From Papillibacter cinnamivorans DSM 12816 (GTDB lineage: Bacteria; Bacillota; Clostridia; Oscillospirales; Oscillospiraceae): a stretch of 64,000 bases of DNA. Below are positions 54,275 through 63,218 of the stretch, in pieces (within the stretch, counting starts at the first letter, position 1; each line of letters opens with the position of its first letter). The notes below the pieces were generated by a model. That model did no database searches and had not been told where the DNA came from. It was given only the letters and a program-made list of their open reading frames with translations. Position numbers and translations under genes: made by a program. The stretch lies in NCBI RefSeq assembly GCF_900176335.1, contig NZ_FWXW01000003.1, forward strand, positions 310,001-374,000. The letters run 5' to 3'.

Positions 54275-55693
54275 CTAAGCGTCCTTCCGCCTGCGGACGA
54301 CCAGTATCCCCGTATCTTCATTATACCCTATTTGGCGCAGATAGTTAAGGCCGAATTTGTCAATCTCCTCGCCGGGGGCTATGACGGGGATTCCGGGAGG
54401 ATAGGGAGCAACAGATTCCGCCGCGATTTTCCCCAGAGCGGAGTGCAGGGGCAAAGATTCCGCGGCGGAGAAAACCGCTTCCCTGGGGGACAGGCGGAGA
54501 GCGGGCGGCGGAGGAGGCGAGGCCGGAAGCCGATATGGAGGGGCGCAGGGGCATTTTTCTTCCAGCGCGGCGAAGCCCCGGCCCAGCCGCAGAAGGTCCC
54601 CGTCCGAGTCCGCGCAGGTTACGATGCAGACCACGTTCGATGCATCCGCCATCTCGCAGACGATGCCGTGCTCCTCCTCCAGAAGCCGGGCCGCCTCAAA
54701 CCCGCCGAGATTGCCCTTCAAGGTGTTCACCACCAGGCGGGCGGGGTCGAAGGTCACACCGGGGAGATCGTTATCCGGGAAAGCGCCGGGTCCCAGGACG
54801 GAAAATATTTTCCTGCTTTGGATTTCCTTTTTTACCGCCTCCAGCGTACGGACGGCTCTCCGGTATTCCCCGCCGCCGGGACCCTCCATGTATCCCCTTG
54901 CCCAGTCCAGCGACGCCATCACGGGATAGGAGGGGCTGGAGGTGCCGAAAAGAGCGGTCATGGTACGTACCCGTTCCGGCGGGAAGGCTTCGGAAGCGAA
55001 AAGCAGCCCTCCGGAGCCGAGGGCCGGAAGGGTCTTGTGGGCGGAGGCGACGGAAAGGTCCGCTCCCCTCCCCTGGGCGCAGGGTGCTCCGGTGAGAAAG
55101 GGCAGGTGCGCCCCGTGGGCCTCGTCCACCACCAGAAACGCCCCCAGCTCCCGGGTCACCGCAGCGATGGCGGGAATATCCGAGCATACGCCGTAATAGG
55201 TGGGGGAGGTAACAAGGACGCAGCGGATGCACGGGTCCCGAAGGAGAGCCTCTTTCACCGCCTCGGGGGTAATTCCGGCCGACACGCGGAATCCCGGCAG
55301 CACGGCCGGATACAGATATTCCGGGACGAGGTCCAGAAGCGCCATGGCATTGTATGCCGCCCGGTGGCTTCCCCGGTCCAGGAGCAGGCGGCTCCCCGGC
55401 GGACAGCAAAGGGCCAGGGCGGCGTAAATTCCCTGGGTGGAGCCGCCGGTGAGAAAATAGCAGCTGTCGGCGCCGAAGGCCCGCGCCGCCAGTGCCTCAG
55501 CCTCGGAGACGGGCGGAAGTCCCTCATAGAGATTGCCCGTGCCCGGCAGCTCGGTAAAATCCAGGGCGGCCGCGGCGGCAAGCGCCGGCGGAAGGGGCGC
55601 TTTCCCCTTGTGACCGGGCATGTGCATGCGCAGGAGGGGTTCCTCCGCTCTCCGGGAGAGGGCGGTATAAAGGGGCGTTTTGTCTTCCGGCAC
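54275..55693 (-). CDS. Orn/Lys/Arg decarboxylase-type PLP enzyme
   Basis: A 472-residue fold-I PLP decarboxylase related to YaaO/SpeA. RMHMPGHKGKAP opens the core; the STQGIYAAL cofactor loop, VVDEAHGAHLPF (Asp pairing the PLP nitrogen) and SAHKTLPALGSGG (Schiff-base Lys) are present. Such enzymes decarboxylate arginine, lysine or ornithine toward polyamines; the substrate cannot be told here. In B. subtilis yaaO is followed by tmk and yaaQ; tmk is missing here. Confidence 0.9.
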   Translation of the reverse strand: MPEDKTPLYTALSRRAEEPLLRMHMPGHKGKAPLPPALAAAAALDFTELPGTGNLYEGLPPVSEAEALAARAFGADSCYFLTGGSTQGIYAALALCCPPGSRLLLDRGSHRAAYNAMALLDLVPEYLYPAVLPGFRVSAGITPEAVKEALLRDPCIRCVLVTSPTYYGVCSDIPAIAAVTRELGAFLVVDEAHGAHLPFLTGAPCAQGRGADLSVASAHKTLPALGSGGLLFASEAFPPERVRTMTALFGTSSPSYPVMASLDWARGYMEGPGGGEYRRAVRTLEAVKKEIQSRKIFSVLGPGAFPDNDLPGVTFDPARLVVNTLKGNLGGFEAARLLEEEHGIVCEMADASNVVCIVTCADSDGDLLRLGRGFAALEEKCPCAPPYRLPASPPPPPALRLSPREAVFSAAESLPLHSALGKIAAESVAPYPPGIPVIAPGEEIDKFGLNYLRQIGYNEDTGILVVRRRKDA

Positions 55694-55878
55694 GGCGGGC
55701 TCTCCTTTCTTGGGGGGTTTTTCCTACACGCAGGAGCAGGACTGGGGACCTTCGCCCGGCGGGGACGGCCCGATATGAAACACGGCCTGCCGATCCCGCC
55801 CTCACACCGGGCGCCGGCAGGGCCGGCAGCCGAAGGGGGACAGGATGGGCAAACCGCGGACGGATCTGCTGTTTTTTA

Positions 55879-57792
55879 CTAAAGCTGCTCGGCTTCCGCG
55901 AGCCAGAGCTCGGCACAGGCGTCGCTGGGCATGCGCCAGTCGCCCCGGGGAGAAAGAGTCACGGAACCCACCTTGGGCCCGTCCGGGAGGCACGAGCGCT
56001 TGAACTGCTGGCTGAAGAACCGGCGGTAGAATACCTTGAGCCATTTCAGAATCACGGTCCGGGAGTATTCCTTCCCGAAGGCGTATTCCGCAAGACGGAA
56101 CACCTTTGCCGGGGGGAAAGCCCAGCGGACGGCGTAGTAGAGGAAAAAGTCGTGGAGCTCGTAGGGTCCCACCAGATCTTCTGTTCTCTGGACAATGTCC
56201 CCGTTATTTCCGGGCAGGAGCTCGGGGCTCACGGGGGTGGCCAGAATATCGGTAAGAACGCTGGAGAGCTCCGAAGCCTTCTCCTCGTTGTCCCGGGAGA
56301 CATAGTCCACCAGGTGGCGGACCAGAGTCTTGGGGATGGAGGCGTTGACGCCGTACATGGACATATGGTCCCCGTTATAGGTGGCCCAGCCCAGAGCCAG
56401 CTCCGACAGGTCCCCCGTGCCGATGACGATGCCCCCCGTCTGGTTGGCGATGTCCATGAGCACCTGGGTGCGCTCCCGGGCCTGCCCGTTTTCAAAGGTC
56501 ACATCCTGGTTCTCCATGTCCTGGCCGATATCGGCAAAGTGGCTGCGCACGGTTGCGGAAATATCGATCTTCCGGAGGGTGGCTCCCAGACGCCCGGCCA
56601 GCTCCACGGCGTTGCTGCGGGTCCGGTCGGTGGTGCCGAAGCAGGGCATGGTGACCGCCACAATGTCGGAAGCGGGCCGGTCCAGCATGTTCATGGAAAG
56701 AGTGGTTATGAGAAGGGCCAGGGTAGAATCCAGCCCGCCGGAGAGACCCACCACGGCGGTTTTGGCCCCCGTATGTTCCAGACGCTTTTTCAGGCCCAGA
56801 GAGGCCAGAAGAAGGATTTCCTCGCAGCGGGTCTTCCGGTCCTCCCGGTCTTCCGGCACGAAGGGACGGGAGGAGACGTATCTCGTAAGGGCCGTCTTTT
56901 CCAGGGGAAGGTGAAAAGGCACCGTCAGATATTCCGAATCGTCCGCCGGGGGAAAGGTGTCCATCCGGCATCGCTCCCCCACCAGGCGGAAAAGATCCAC
57001 CTCGGAGACGGTGAGCCCCGTCTTGAACCGGCTTTCTCCCAGAAGGACGCCGTTTTCCGCTATCATATTGTGAGCACCGAAGACCATGTCGGTGGTGGAC
57101 TCCCCTTCTCCGGCGCCGGCGTAGATATATCCGCACACCAGGCGGGCGCTCTGTCCCACCACCAGGGCCCGGCGATAGCTGTCCTTTCCCACGATCTCGT
57201 CGCTGGCGGAGAGGTTTGCGATGAGGGTGGCCCCCGCCTCGGCGTATCCGATGGAGGGCGGACGGGGGGTCCACAGATCTTCGCAGAGCTCCACTCCCAT
57301 GGTGAGTTCCGGCATTTCCGCGCACCGGAAGAGAAGCCGGCTCCCGAAGGGGACTTCCCTCCCGTTTAAAGTGATGACATCGTTTCCCTCAAAACCGCCG
57401 ACAAAATTTCTCTTTTCGTAAAATTCTCCGTAATTGGGCAGATAGGTCTTGGGAACGACACCTAAAACCGCTCCGCTTTGTATAACTACCGCGCAATTAT
57501 ACAGTTTGTTATGATACACCAGGGGCATTCCCACCACCGTGAGAAGATCCAGAGAGCGGGTCGCCTTCAAAATCGTCTGCAGACCCTCCTCCGCTCCCTT
57601 CAGCAGGGTGCGCTGAAAAAAGAGGTCGCCGCAGGTGTATCCCGTGAGCCCCATTTCCGGCAGCACCAGAATCCTGACGCCGGCCTTACCGGCCTCCCGC
57701 ATCAGCTCAAAGGTTTTTTCCGCATTGTGCCGGCAGTCCGCGACCCGAATCCGGGGCGTCCCCGCCGCGACCTTGACAAAACCGTCATACAT
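55879..57792 (-). CDS. nadE: Glutamine-dependent NAD(+) synthetase
   Basis: A 637-residue two-domain NadE. The N-terminal nitrilase-type glutaminase has the Glu-Lys-Cys triad in LPEMGLTGYTC, YLPNYGEFYEKRNF and GVELCEDLW. The C-terminal synthetase has the pyrophosphatase motif VVGLSGGLDSTLALL and TGDLSELALGWATYNGDHMSMY. It amidates nicotinate adenine dinucleotide to NAD. The start MYDGFVKVAAG is chosen for GAGG six bases upstream; the frame is open 17 codons further. Confidence 0.96.
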   Translation of the reverse strand: MYDGFVKVAAGTPRIRVADCRHNAEKTFELMREAGKAGVRILVLPEMGLTGYTCGDLFFQRTLLKGAEEGLQTILKATRSLDLLTVVGMPLVYHNKLYNCAVVIQSGAVLGVVPKTYLPNYGEFYEKRNFVGGFEGNDVITLNGREVPFGSRLLFRCAEMPELTMGVELCEDLWTPRPPSIGYAEAGATLIANLSASDEIVGKDSYRRALVVGQSARLVCGYIYAGAGEGESTTDMVFGAHNMIAENGVLLGESRFKTGLTVSEVDLFRLVGERCRMDTFPPADDSEYLTVPFHLPLEKTALTRYVSSRPFVPEDREDRKTRCEEILLLASLGLKKRLEHTGAKTAVVGLSGGLDSTLALLITTLSMNMLDRPASDIVAVTMPCFGTTDRTRSNAVELAGRLGATLRKIDISATVRSHFADIGQDMENQDVTFENGQARERTQVLMDIANQTGGIVIGTGDLSELALGWATYNGDHMSMYGVNASIPKTLVRHLVDYVSRDNEEKASELSSVLTDILATPVSPELLPGNNGDIVQRTEDLVGPYELHDFFLYYAVRWAFPPAKVFRLAEYAFGKEYSRTVILKWLKVFYRRFFSQQFKRSCLPDGPKVGSVTLSPRGDWRMPSDACAELWLAEAEQL

Positions 57793-57905
57793 ACCGGGCC
57801 TCGCTAACCGCGGACGAAAAACGCCGCATACCGCGCCTGTCAAGGGCGGTCTGGTCCGCGGCCGCCGCCTTTACCGGCAGGCGGCATGCCGAGATAAAAT
57901 GCCGT

Positions 57906-58874
57906 CTATTTCGCTTTCCGGGCCAGCACCCGCCGGGCCGCCGCCGCGATTTCCCCGGCGGTGAGCTTGTACTCCTCCCGCAGGAAATCCTCCGTGCCCA
58001 CCTGGCCGAACCGGTCGTGGGTCCCCACCATTTCCACGGGGACCGGGCAGGTGGCGCAGACCGCCTCCGTCACCGCCGAACCCAGACCGCCCACCGTATT
58101 GTGGTTTTCCGCGGTAACAAAGGCGCCGGTTTCCGCGGCACACCGGGCGATGAGTTCGGAGTCAACGGGCTTCCAGGTGAACATGTCCACCACTTTTGCA
58201 GAAATCCCCTCGCTGGCCAGGACCTCCCGGGCCTTCAGGGCTTCCGCCACCATGATGCCACTGGCGATCAGGGTCACGTCGGAACCGTCCTTCAGGAGAT
58301 TTCCCCTGCCGATGGTAAAGGAGGAACCTTTCTCGTAGATTCCCGCGACGTTTTTCCGGGCCATGCGGATATAGTAGACCCCGTAAACCTCGGTAAGCTT
58401 CCGCACCAGCTCTTCCAGCATCACGGGATCGGTGGGTTCCAAGAGGGTAATCTGGGGGATGCTGCGCAGAACGCCCATATCCTCGAAGGGCATGTGGGTC
58501 CCGCCGTTATACGCCGCCGTGACGCCGGGGTCCGAGCCCACGATGCGCACGTTCAGCTTCGCGTAGGCCGCAGACATAAAAATCTGGTCGCAGGCCCGGC
58601 GGGTGGCAAAGATCCCGAAGCTGTGGGCAAAGGGGATCTTGCCGGTGGCGGAAAGGCCGGCGGCCACACCGATCATGTTGGCCTCCTGCACGCCGCAGTT
58701 GATGGCCCTGTCGGGGTAGGCCCTGAAAAAGGGCTTCATTCCGGAGGAGGAGACCAGATCGGCGTCCAGGGCGCAGATGCGCGGGTCCGTTTCGGCCAGC
58801 TCCATCAGGGTATTACAGTATACATCCCGCATCATATCCGGGGATTTTTCCAGTGTCTCCCTCAGTTTGAACAT
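57906..58874 (-). CDS. Transketolase, C-terminal subunit
   Basis: A 322-residue half transketolase: pyrimidine-binding domain (about 10-180; GVQEANMIGVAAGLSATG with the catalytic Glu) and the C-terminal transketolase domain. It pairs with the N-terminal subunit encoded just upstream to transfer ketol groups in the nonoxidative pentose phosphate pathway. The start MFKLRETLEKSPDMM follows GGAGC; upstream codons lack a site. Split transketolases are common in Firmicutes and archaea. Confidence 0.95.
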   Translation of the reverse strand: MFKLRETLEKSPDMMRDVYCNTLMELAETDPRICALDADLVSSSGMKPFFRAYPDRAINCGVQEANMIGVAAGLSATGKIPFAHSFGIFATRRACDQIFMSAAYAKLNVRIVGSDPGVTAAYNGGTHMPFEDMGVLRSIPQITLLEPTDPVMLEELVRKLTEVYGVYYIRMARKNVAGIYEKGSSFTIGRGNLLKDGSDVTLIASGIMVAEALKAREVLASEGISAKVVDMFTWKPVDSELIARCAAETGAFVTAENHNTVGGLGSAVTEAVCATCPVPVEMVGTHDRFGQVGTEDFLREEYKLTAGEIAAAARRVLARKAK

Positions 58875-58934
58875 AAAAAAGCTCCATTCCGCCGGGTTCG
58901 GCGCATAGTATCGGGGGTCTGCCCGCGGGGGCAC

Positions 58935-59786
58935 TCAGTTCGCGCGCTCGGCAGAGGCAAGGCGGGTCCTGGTGCAGGCCAGGGCTTTTTCCATCTGCTC
59001 CGGCTTAAATGCGATATGATGATTGGCTTCGATTCCTTCGGCAAAGGTGCAGCCGTGGCCCTTCTTCGTGCGCAGCACGATCATGGAGGGAGCGCCCCGG
59101 TTCTTCTTGGCCGCCTCCACCGCGTCCAGTATGGCCTCTACGGAATGCCCGTCTATTTCCTGGGCGAACCATCCGAATTCCCGGAATTTCGCCGCTATGT
59201 CTCCCAGATCCAGAATGTCTTTGGTATAGCCGTCCAGCTGCTGGCCGTTATAATCCACGAAGCCGATGAGGTGATCCAGATTGTGCTGGGGAGCGAAGAG
59301 CGCGCCCTCCCAGACCTGGCCCTCGTTGCACTCCCCGTCGCCCAGGATAAAATAGGTGTAGTTGTCCCGGCCGTCCATCCGGTTTCCCAGGGCGGCTCCG
59401 ATGGCGGTGGAAATCCCCTGGCCCAAGGAACCGGTGGTCATATCCACCCCGGGCGTGAGATTCCTGTCGCAGTGGCTGGGAAGCTTCGTGCCCCCCCGGT
59501 TGAGGGTGAAGAGCATTTCCCGGGAGAAAAAGCCCTTGAGGGACAAAGTGGCGTACAGCGCGGGACCCGCGTGCCCCTTGGACAGGACCAGCCAGTCCCT
59601 GTCCGGCCAGCGGGGATTTTTCGGGTCGTATTTCATCTCGTGCCCGTAGAGGACCGCAAGGGTCTCCACCACGGACATGGCGCCGCCAACGTGCCCGAAG
59701 CCCAGGGCGGCGAATTCCTCCAGGGTCTCCAGGCGGATCTCCTCGGCAAAGACGGAGAGCTTTTCCACCAACTGTTTTTTCTCCAT
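58935..59786 (-). CDS. Transketolase, N-terminal subunit
   Basis: A 283-residue thiamine-diphosphate-binding half: LSKGHAGPALYATLSLKG, TGSLGQGISTAIGAALG and the ThDP motif GDGECNEGQVWEG ending in DYNGQQ. AGAGGTG precedes the ATG. It begins 16 bp after glyS and is followed after 60 bp by its partner, so glyS and the two subunits form one transcript. Together they make xylulose 5-phosphate available for phosphoketolase. Confidence 0.95.
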   Translation of the reverse strand: MEKKQLVEKLSVFAEEIRLETLEEFAALGFGHVGGAMSVVETLAVLYGHEMKYDPKNPRWPDRDWLVLSKGHAGPALYATLSLKGFFSREMLFTLNRGGTKLPSHCDRNLTPGVDMTTGSLGQGISTAIGAALGNRMDGRDNYTYFILGDGECNEGQVWEGALFAPQHNLDHLIGFVDYNGQQLDGYTKDILDLGDIAAKFREFGWFAQEIDGHSVEAILDAVEAAKKNRGAPSMIVLRTKKGHGCTFAEGIEANHHIAFKPEQMEKALACTRTRLASAERAN

Positions 59787-59802
59787 GACACACCTCTGTC
59801 GT

Positions 59803-61203
59803 TTAATATGCAATCTTTTGGGAAATGTACTCCTTCAGGCGGGAGATCTCCACCCGCTCCTGTTCCATGGTGTCCCGGTCCCGGACGGTGACGCTGTTGT
59901 CCTCCGGGCTCGTAAAGTCGAAGGTCACGCACAGGGGCGTGCCCACCTCGTCCTGACGGCGGTAGCGCTTTCCGATGGAGCCCGTGTCGTCGAATTCCAC
60001 CATGAAGGATTTGGACAGTTCCTCGTACACCTTCCAGGCGGGCTCGGAGAGCTTTTTCGAGAGGGGAAAGATCGCGCATTTGATGGGCGCCAGGGCCGGG
60101 TGGAGATGCAGCACGGTGCGTACGTCGTTTTTCGCCTCGTCCACCAGCTCCTCGTCATAGGCGTCGATCAAAAAGGCCAGGGTCACCCGGTCGGCTCCCA
60201 GAGAGGGCTCCACCACGTAGGGGATGTATTTATCGCCCGTCTCGGGGTCGAAATACTCCATGCTCTCGCCGCTTTCCTTCTGATGAGCATTGAGGTCGAA
60301 ATCCGTCCGGTCGGCCACGCCCCAGAGCTCTCCCCAACCGAAGGGAAAACGATACTCGAAATCGGTGGTGGCCTTGGAATAGTGGGACAGTTCCTCGGGC
60401 TGGTGGTCCCGGAGGCGGAGATTTTCCTCCTTCAGGCCGAGATTGGAAAGCCAGTCGTGGCAGTATTTGCGCCAGTAAGAAAACCACTCCAGGTCGGTCC
60501 CGGGCTTGCAGAAAAATTCCAGCTCCATCTGCTCGAACTCCCGGATGCGGAAAATAAAGTTTCCGGGGGTGATCTCGTTGCGGAAAGACTTTCCGATCTG
60601 GGCGACGCCGAAGGGGACTTTCCTCCGGGTGGTCCTCTGAATGTTCCGGAAGTTCACAAAGATGCCCTGGGCGGTCTCGGGCCGGAGATAGACCTCGTTC
60701 TGGCTGTCCTCGGTAACCCCTTGGTGGGTCTTGAACATCATGTTGAATTTGCGGATTTCGGTGAAATCACACTTTCCGCAGTTGGGACAGGGAATGGAAT
60801 TTTCCCGGATATATGCCGTGAGAGCCTCGTTGCTCATCCCCTCGGCGGAAACCCCGGGCCGATTCACGGCGTTCCATTCCTCGACGATCTTGTCCGCCCG
60901 GTGGCGCATTTTGCAGGATTTACAGTCAATGAGGGGATCGTTGAAGTTGACCACATGGCCCGAGGCAACCCAGACCTGCCGGTTCATGAGAATCGCGGAG
61001 TCCAGTCCCACGTTGTAGGGGGACTCCTGGACGAATTTTTTCCACCAGGCCCGCTTTACGTTGTTTTTCAGCTCCACACCCAGGGGGCCGTAATCCCATG
61101 CATTGGCAAGGCCGCCGTATATCTCGCTGCCCGAGTAGACAAATCCCCTGCCCTTGCACAGCGCCACGATTTTCTCCATGGTTTTTTCCGTATTTTTCAG
61201 CAT
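59803..61203 (-). CDS. glyS: Glycyl-tRNA synthetase (homodimeric type)
   Basis: A 466-residue alpha2-type GlyRS (GRS1/eukaryote-like), not the alpha2beta2 GlyQS. Motifs: [18 protein letters not shown] at the N-terminus, CxxC zinc pairs (CKSCKM, CPNCGKC), motif 2 [17 protein letters not shown], and motif 3 [16 protein letters not shown], then the anticodon-binding domain. It charges tRNA-Gly. GGGGG precedes the ATG. No T-box is present in its short upstream region. Confidence 0.97.
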   Translation of the reverse strand: MLKNTEKTMEKIVALCKGRGFVYSGSEIYGGLANAWDYGPLGVELKNNVKRAWWKKFVQESPYNVGLDSAILMNRQVWVASGHVVNFNDPLIDCKSCKMRHRADKIVEEWNAVNRPGVSAEGMSNEALTAYIRENSIPCPNCGKCDFTEIRKFNMMFKTHQGVTEDSQNEVYLRPETAQGIFVNFRNIQRTTRRKVPFGVAQIGKSFRNEITPGNFIFRIREFEQMELEFFCKPGTDLEWFSYWRKYCHDWLSNLGLKEENLRLRDHQPEELSHYSKATTDFEYRFPFGWGELWGVADRTDFDLNAHQKESGESMEYFDPETGDKYIPYVVEPSLGADRVTLAFLIDAYDEELVDEAKNDVRTVLHLHPALAPIKCAIFPLSKKLSEPAWKVYEELSKSFMVEFDDTGSIGKRYRRQDEVGTPLCVTFDFTSPEDNSVTVRDRDTMEQERVEISRLKEYISQKIAY

Positions 61204-61241
61204 ACTTAACCCCCGAATGTTTATTCTACATATAATAATAA

Positions 61242-61269
61242 ATTATATACCAAGGCATTGCAATGTCAA
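61242..61269 (-). promoter_or_regulatory. Promoter of glyS-transketolase operon
   Basis: Minus strand TTGACA, 16-bp spacer, TATAAT, about 30 bp before glyS. Confidence 0.8.
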
Positions 61270-61331
61270 CCTCAAGAGCCCGGATTCGACACGGCGCGGG
61301 GCATCCGGAGGCAGACGCCGGGGTATGGACA

Positions 61332-61364
61332 AAAAAGGACCGCCCTAACCGGACGGTCCTTTTT
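61332..61364 (-). terminator. Terminator of rpsT
   Basis: Stem AAAAAGGACCG/CGGTCCTTTTT with an 11-base loop; T6 on the minus strand. Confidence 0.88.
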
Positions 61365-61383
61365 CTCTGCCAATCAGCCGGCA

Positions 61384-61650
61384 TCAGCCCGCAATCTGAT
61401 TTACCTTCAAGGTCAGGCTGCTCTTTCTGCGCGCGGCCGCGTTCTTATGCAGGATTCCGCGGGAAGCTGCCTGATCGATCTTCTTAACCGCCGCTTTGTA
61501 AGCGCTGTCGGCTTCATCACGGTTGCCCGAGGCCGCCGCGGTTTCGAAATTCTTGATATACGTCTTCAGAATCGATTTTGCAACCTTATTGTTTGCGGTT
61601 TTGGCCTTTGCCACTTCAACCCGCTTTTTGGCAGATTTAATATTTGGCAA
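61384..61650 (-). CDS. rpsT: 30S ribosomal protein S20
   Basis: An 88-residue S20, start TTG reading as MPNIKSAKKRVEVAKAKT, with GGAGGAGGTGG upstream; an in-frame ATG eight codons earlier lies over that site and is rejected. Length and composition (Lys/Ala-rich helices) are standard. It binds 16S rRNA during 30S assembly. Single-gene unit with its own promoter and terminator. Confidence 0.97.
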   Translation of the reverse strand: MPNIKSAKKRVEVAKAKTANNKVAKSILKTYIKNFETAAASGNRDEADSAYKAAVKKIDQAASRGILHKNAAARRKSSLTLKVNQIAG

Positions 61651-61704
61651 GTCAACCACCTCCTCCAACAGCATTTTGCACCGGATCGCTCCGTGCAGAG
61701 ACTC

Positions 61705-61733
61705 ATTTTAACATCGGGACGGGAAAAAAGCAA
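61705..61733 (-). promoter_or_regulatory. Promoter of rpsT
   Basis: Minus strand TTGCTT, 17-bp spacer, TAAAAT. Confidence 0.75.
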
Positions 61734-61841
61734 CCGTTATTTTTAGAATTTCTCACTTTTTTGCATACCCGAAGCGTTATGACAGAAAATAGCGGTTGAA
61801 AGTGCCATGGTGCGCAGAACAGGAAGAGGAGGATTCGGGAC

Positions 61842-62747
61842 ATGCTGACAAGACGGACGGACCTGGCGGTGGAGGCCAAGGAAATCTGGAAGGAAAGCGC
61901 GGAAAAAACCACGAAGCTGGAAGGGGTGGAGGCAAGGGACCTCACGCGGGAAAAATATCCCGTCAATTACGTGAAGATTTTGGACGACAAGGGGGCAAAG
62001 GCGCTGGGAAAGCCGGTGGGCACCTATATCACGCTGAACCTGGAGGGATTTGCCCAGCGGGAGGAGGATTTCTTCGGGCGTGCCGTGCGGGCCCTGGCGG
62101 CAGAACTCGCTCCCCTGCTGCAGCTTTCCGGGGAAGAGAGCGTTCTGGTGGTGGGTCTTGGAAACGGCGCCATCACGCCGGACGCCGTGGGGCCTCTCAC
62201 CATGGAACAGATCATGGTCACGCGGCATCTGGCCACGGCCATGCCGGAGCAGTTCGGTCAGTTCCGGAAAGTTTCGGCCGTGGCCTCGGGCGTTTTAGGC
62301 ACCACGGGGATCGAGAGCGCCGAGTTGATCGCCGGCGTCGTAGAGCGGGCGAAGCCGGACCGGATCATCGCCGTGGACGCCCTTGCCTCCCGGCGGCTTT
62401 CCCGGGTATGCACCACCATTCAGCTGGCCGATACGGGAATCGTCCCGGGTTCCGGCGTGGGCAACAAGCGGGCGGCACTCAACCGGGAAAGCCTGGGGAT
62501 TCCGGTGGTGGCCATCGGAGTGCCCACCGTGGTGGACGCGGGAACCCTTGCCGCGGACATCGTGGAGGAGGCGGGGGTCGCCGACCTCGACCCGGAGGCG
62601 CTGGCCTCTTTCGGCGGCAACACCATCGTCACCTTGAAAGAAATCGATCTCCAGGTGCGGGACATTTCCAAGGTGATCGGGTACGGCATCAATATGGCGC
62701 TGCAGAAGGACATGTCGGTGGAGGATATCAACTCCTTTTTGAGCTGA
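61842..62747 (+). CDS. gpr: Spore germination protease GPR
   Basis: A 301-residue aspartic-type protease of the A25 family that degrades small acid-soluble proteins when spores germinate. The N-terminus MLTRRTDLAVEAKE carries the RTD-LAVEA autoprocessing site with a propeptide of only about seven residues. GNGAITPDAVGPLT and VDALASRRLSRVCTTIQLADTG are family signatures. Presence of gpr implies endospore formation. GGAGGATT precedes the ATG. spoIIP, its frequent neighbour, is absent. Confidence 0.96.
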   Translation: MLTRRTDLAVEAKEIWKESAEKTTKLEGVEARDLTREKYPVNYVKILDDKGAKALGKPVGTYITLNLEGFAQREEDFFGRAVRALAAELAPLLQLSGEESVLVVGLGNGAITPDAVGPLTMEQIMVTRHLATAMPEQFGQFRKVSAVASGVLGTTGIESAELIAGVVERAKPDRIIAVDALASRRLSRVCTTIQLADTGIVPGSGVGNKRAALNRESLGIPVVAIGVPTVVDAGTLAADIVEEAGVADLDPEALASFGGNTIVTLKEIDLQVRDISKVIGYGINMALQKDMSVEDINSFLS

Positions 62748-63094
62748 CGCGTAGTATAATAAGGAGATTCCAGAAGAACTGCATCGAGCCGCCGCATAAA
62801 ATTCATGTTGCCGGCGGATCGAGCTTGCCGGATTCGGGAAATCGGATTTCAGACAGGGGCCGAAATCATGCGGCGGAACGGTATTTTGTTCCGCGAGAAC
62901 CCGGATCCGGCCGGCGGGAATCAGCAAACAGGCTGTCCCGCAAGGAGAAGCGCATAAGGCCCCTGCGACGGGGGAGCACGGATCTCCCCGCCGCCTGGTT
63001 TGCCGAAGGATGTGAGGATCATCCGGCCAAGTCATACTTTAGAATGGAAGAAAAATTCGGAGAAAAACTTTTGAATATTAGGCGGGAATATATT
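62748..63094. other. Structured or weakly coding gap between gpr and amtB
   Basis: A TATAAT box (62753-62758) follows gpr. GCCGGATTCGGG (62827-62838) pairs with CCCGGATCCGGC (62900-62911), enclosing CGGAAC/GTTCCG, and a GGGGAG/CTCCCC hairpin follows, suggesting a folded RNA. One forward frame is open from inside gpr to 63112 but has no start codon with a binding site; it is Arg-rich and ends KFGEKLLNIRREYIAIKKE. I cannot decide between RNA, gene remnant and chance. Confidence 0.35.
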
Positions 63095-63120
63095 GCAATT
63101 AAAAAAGAATAGTATATAAT
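63093..63120 (+). promoter_or_regulatory. Promoter of amtB
   Basis: TTGCAA, 16-bp spacer, TATAAT, giving a leader of about 90 bases. Confidence 0.75.
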
Positions 63121-63162
63121 AAGGATACTACTGCGCCAATGAAATAATCGTAAGGAACAAAG

Positions 63163-63197
63163 ACGTTTCCTTCTGCGGAAGGATTGCGTCTTTTTTT
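63163..63197 (+). terminator. Attenuator-like hairpin in the amtB leader
   Basis: AAAGACG and CGTCTTT enclose TTTCCTTC/GGAAGGA, followed by T7, between the promoter and amtB. A full terminator inside the leader implies that readthrough is regulated; the antiterminating factor is not visible. Confidence 0.72.
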
Positions 63198-63218
63198 ATT
63201 ATTCAAGGGGGTAACTAT

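Noticed and set aside
61735-61841. Sigma-G promoter for gpr
   Set aside because: GCATACCC resembles a -10 but no correctly spaced -35 was found.
61796-63112. Long plus-strand frame overlapping gpr out of frame
   Set aside because: Over gpr it is a shadow of a well-recognised gene. Only the part after gpr is discussed as an uncertain region.
63121-63190. glnA-type glutamine riboswitch in the amtB leader
   Set aside because: AAGGAAC is present, but the CGTTCA and GGAAGTAGG core elements are missing.
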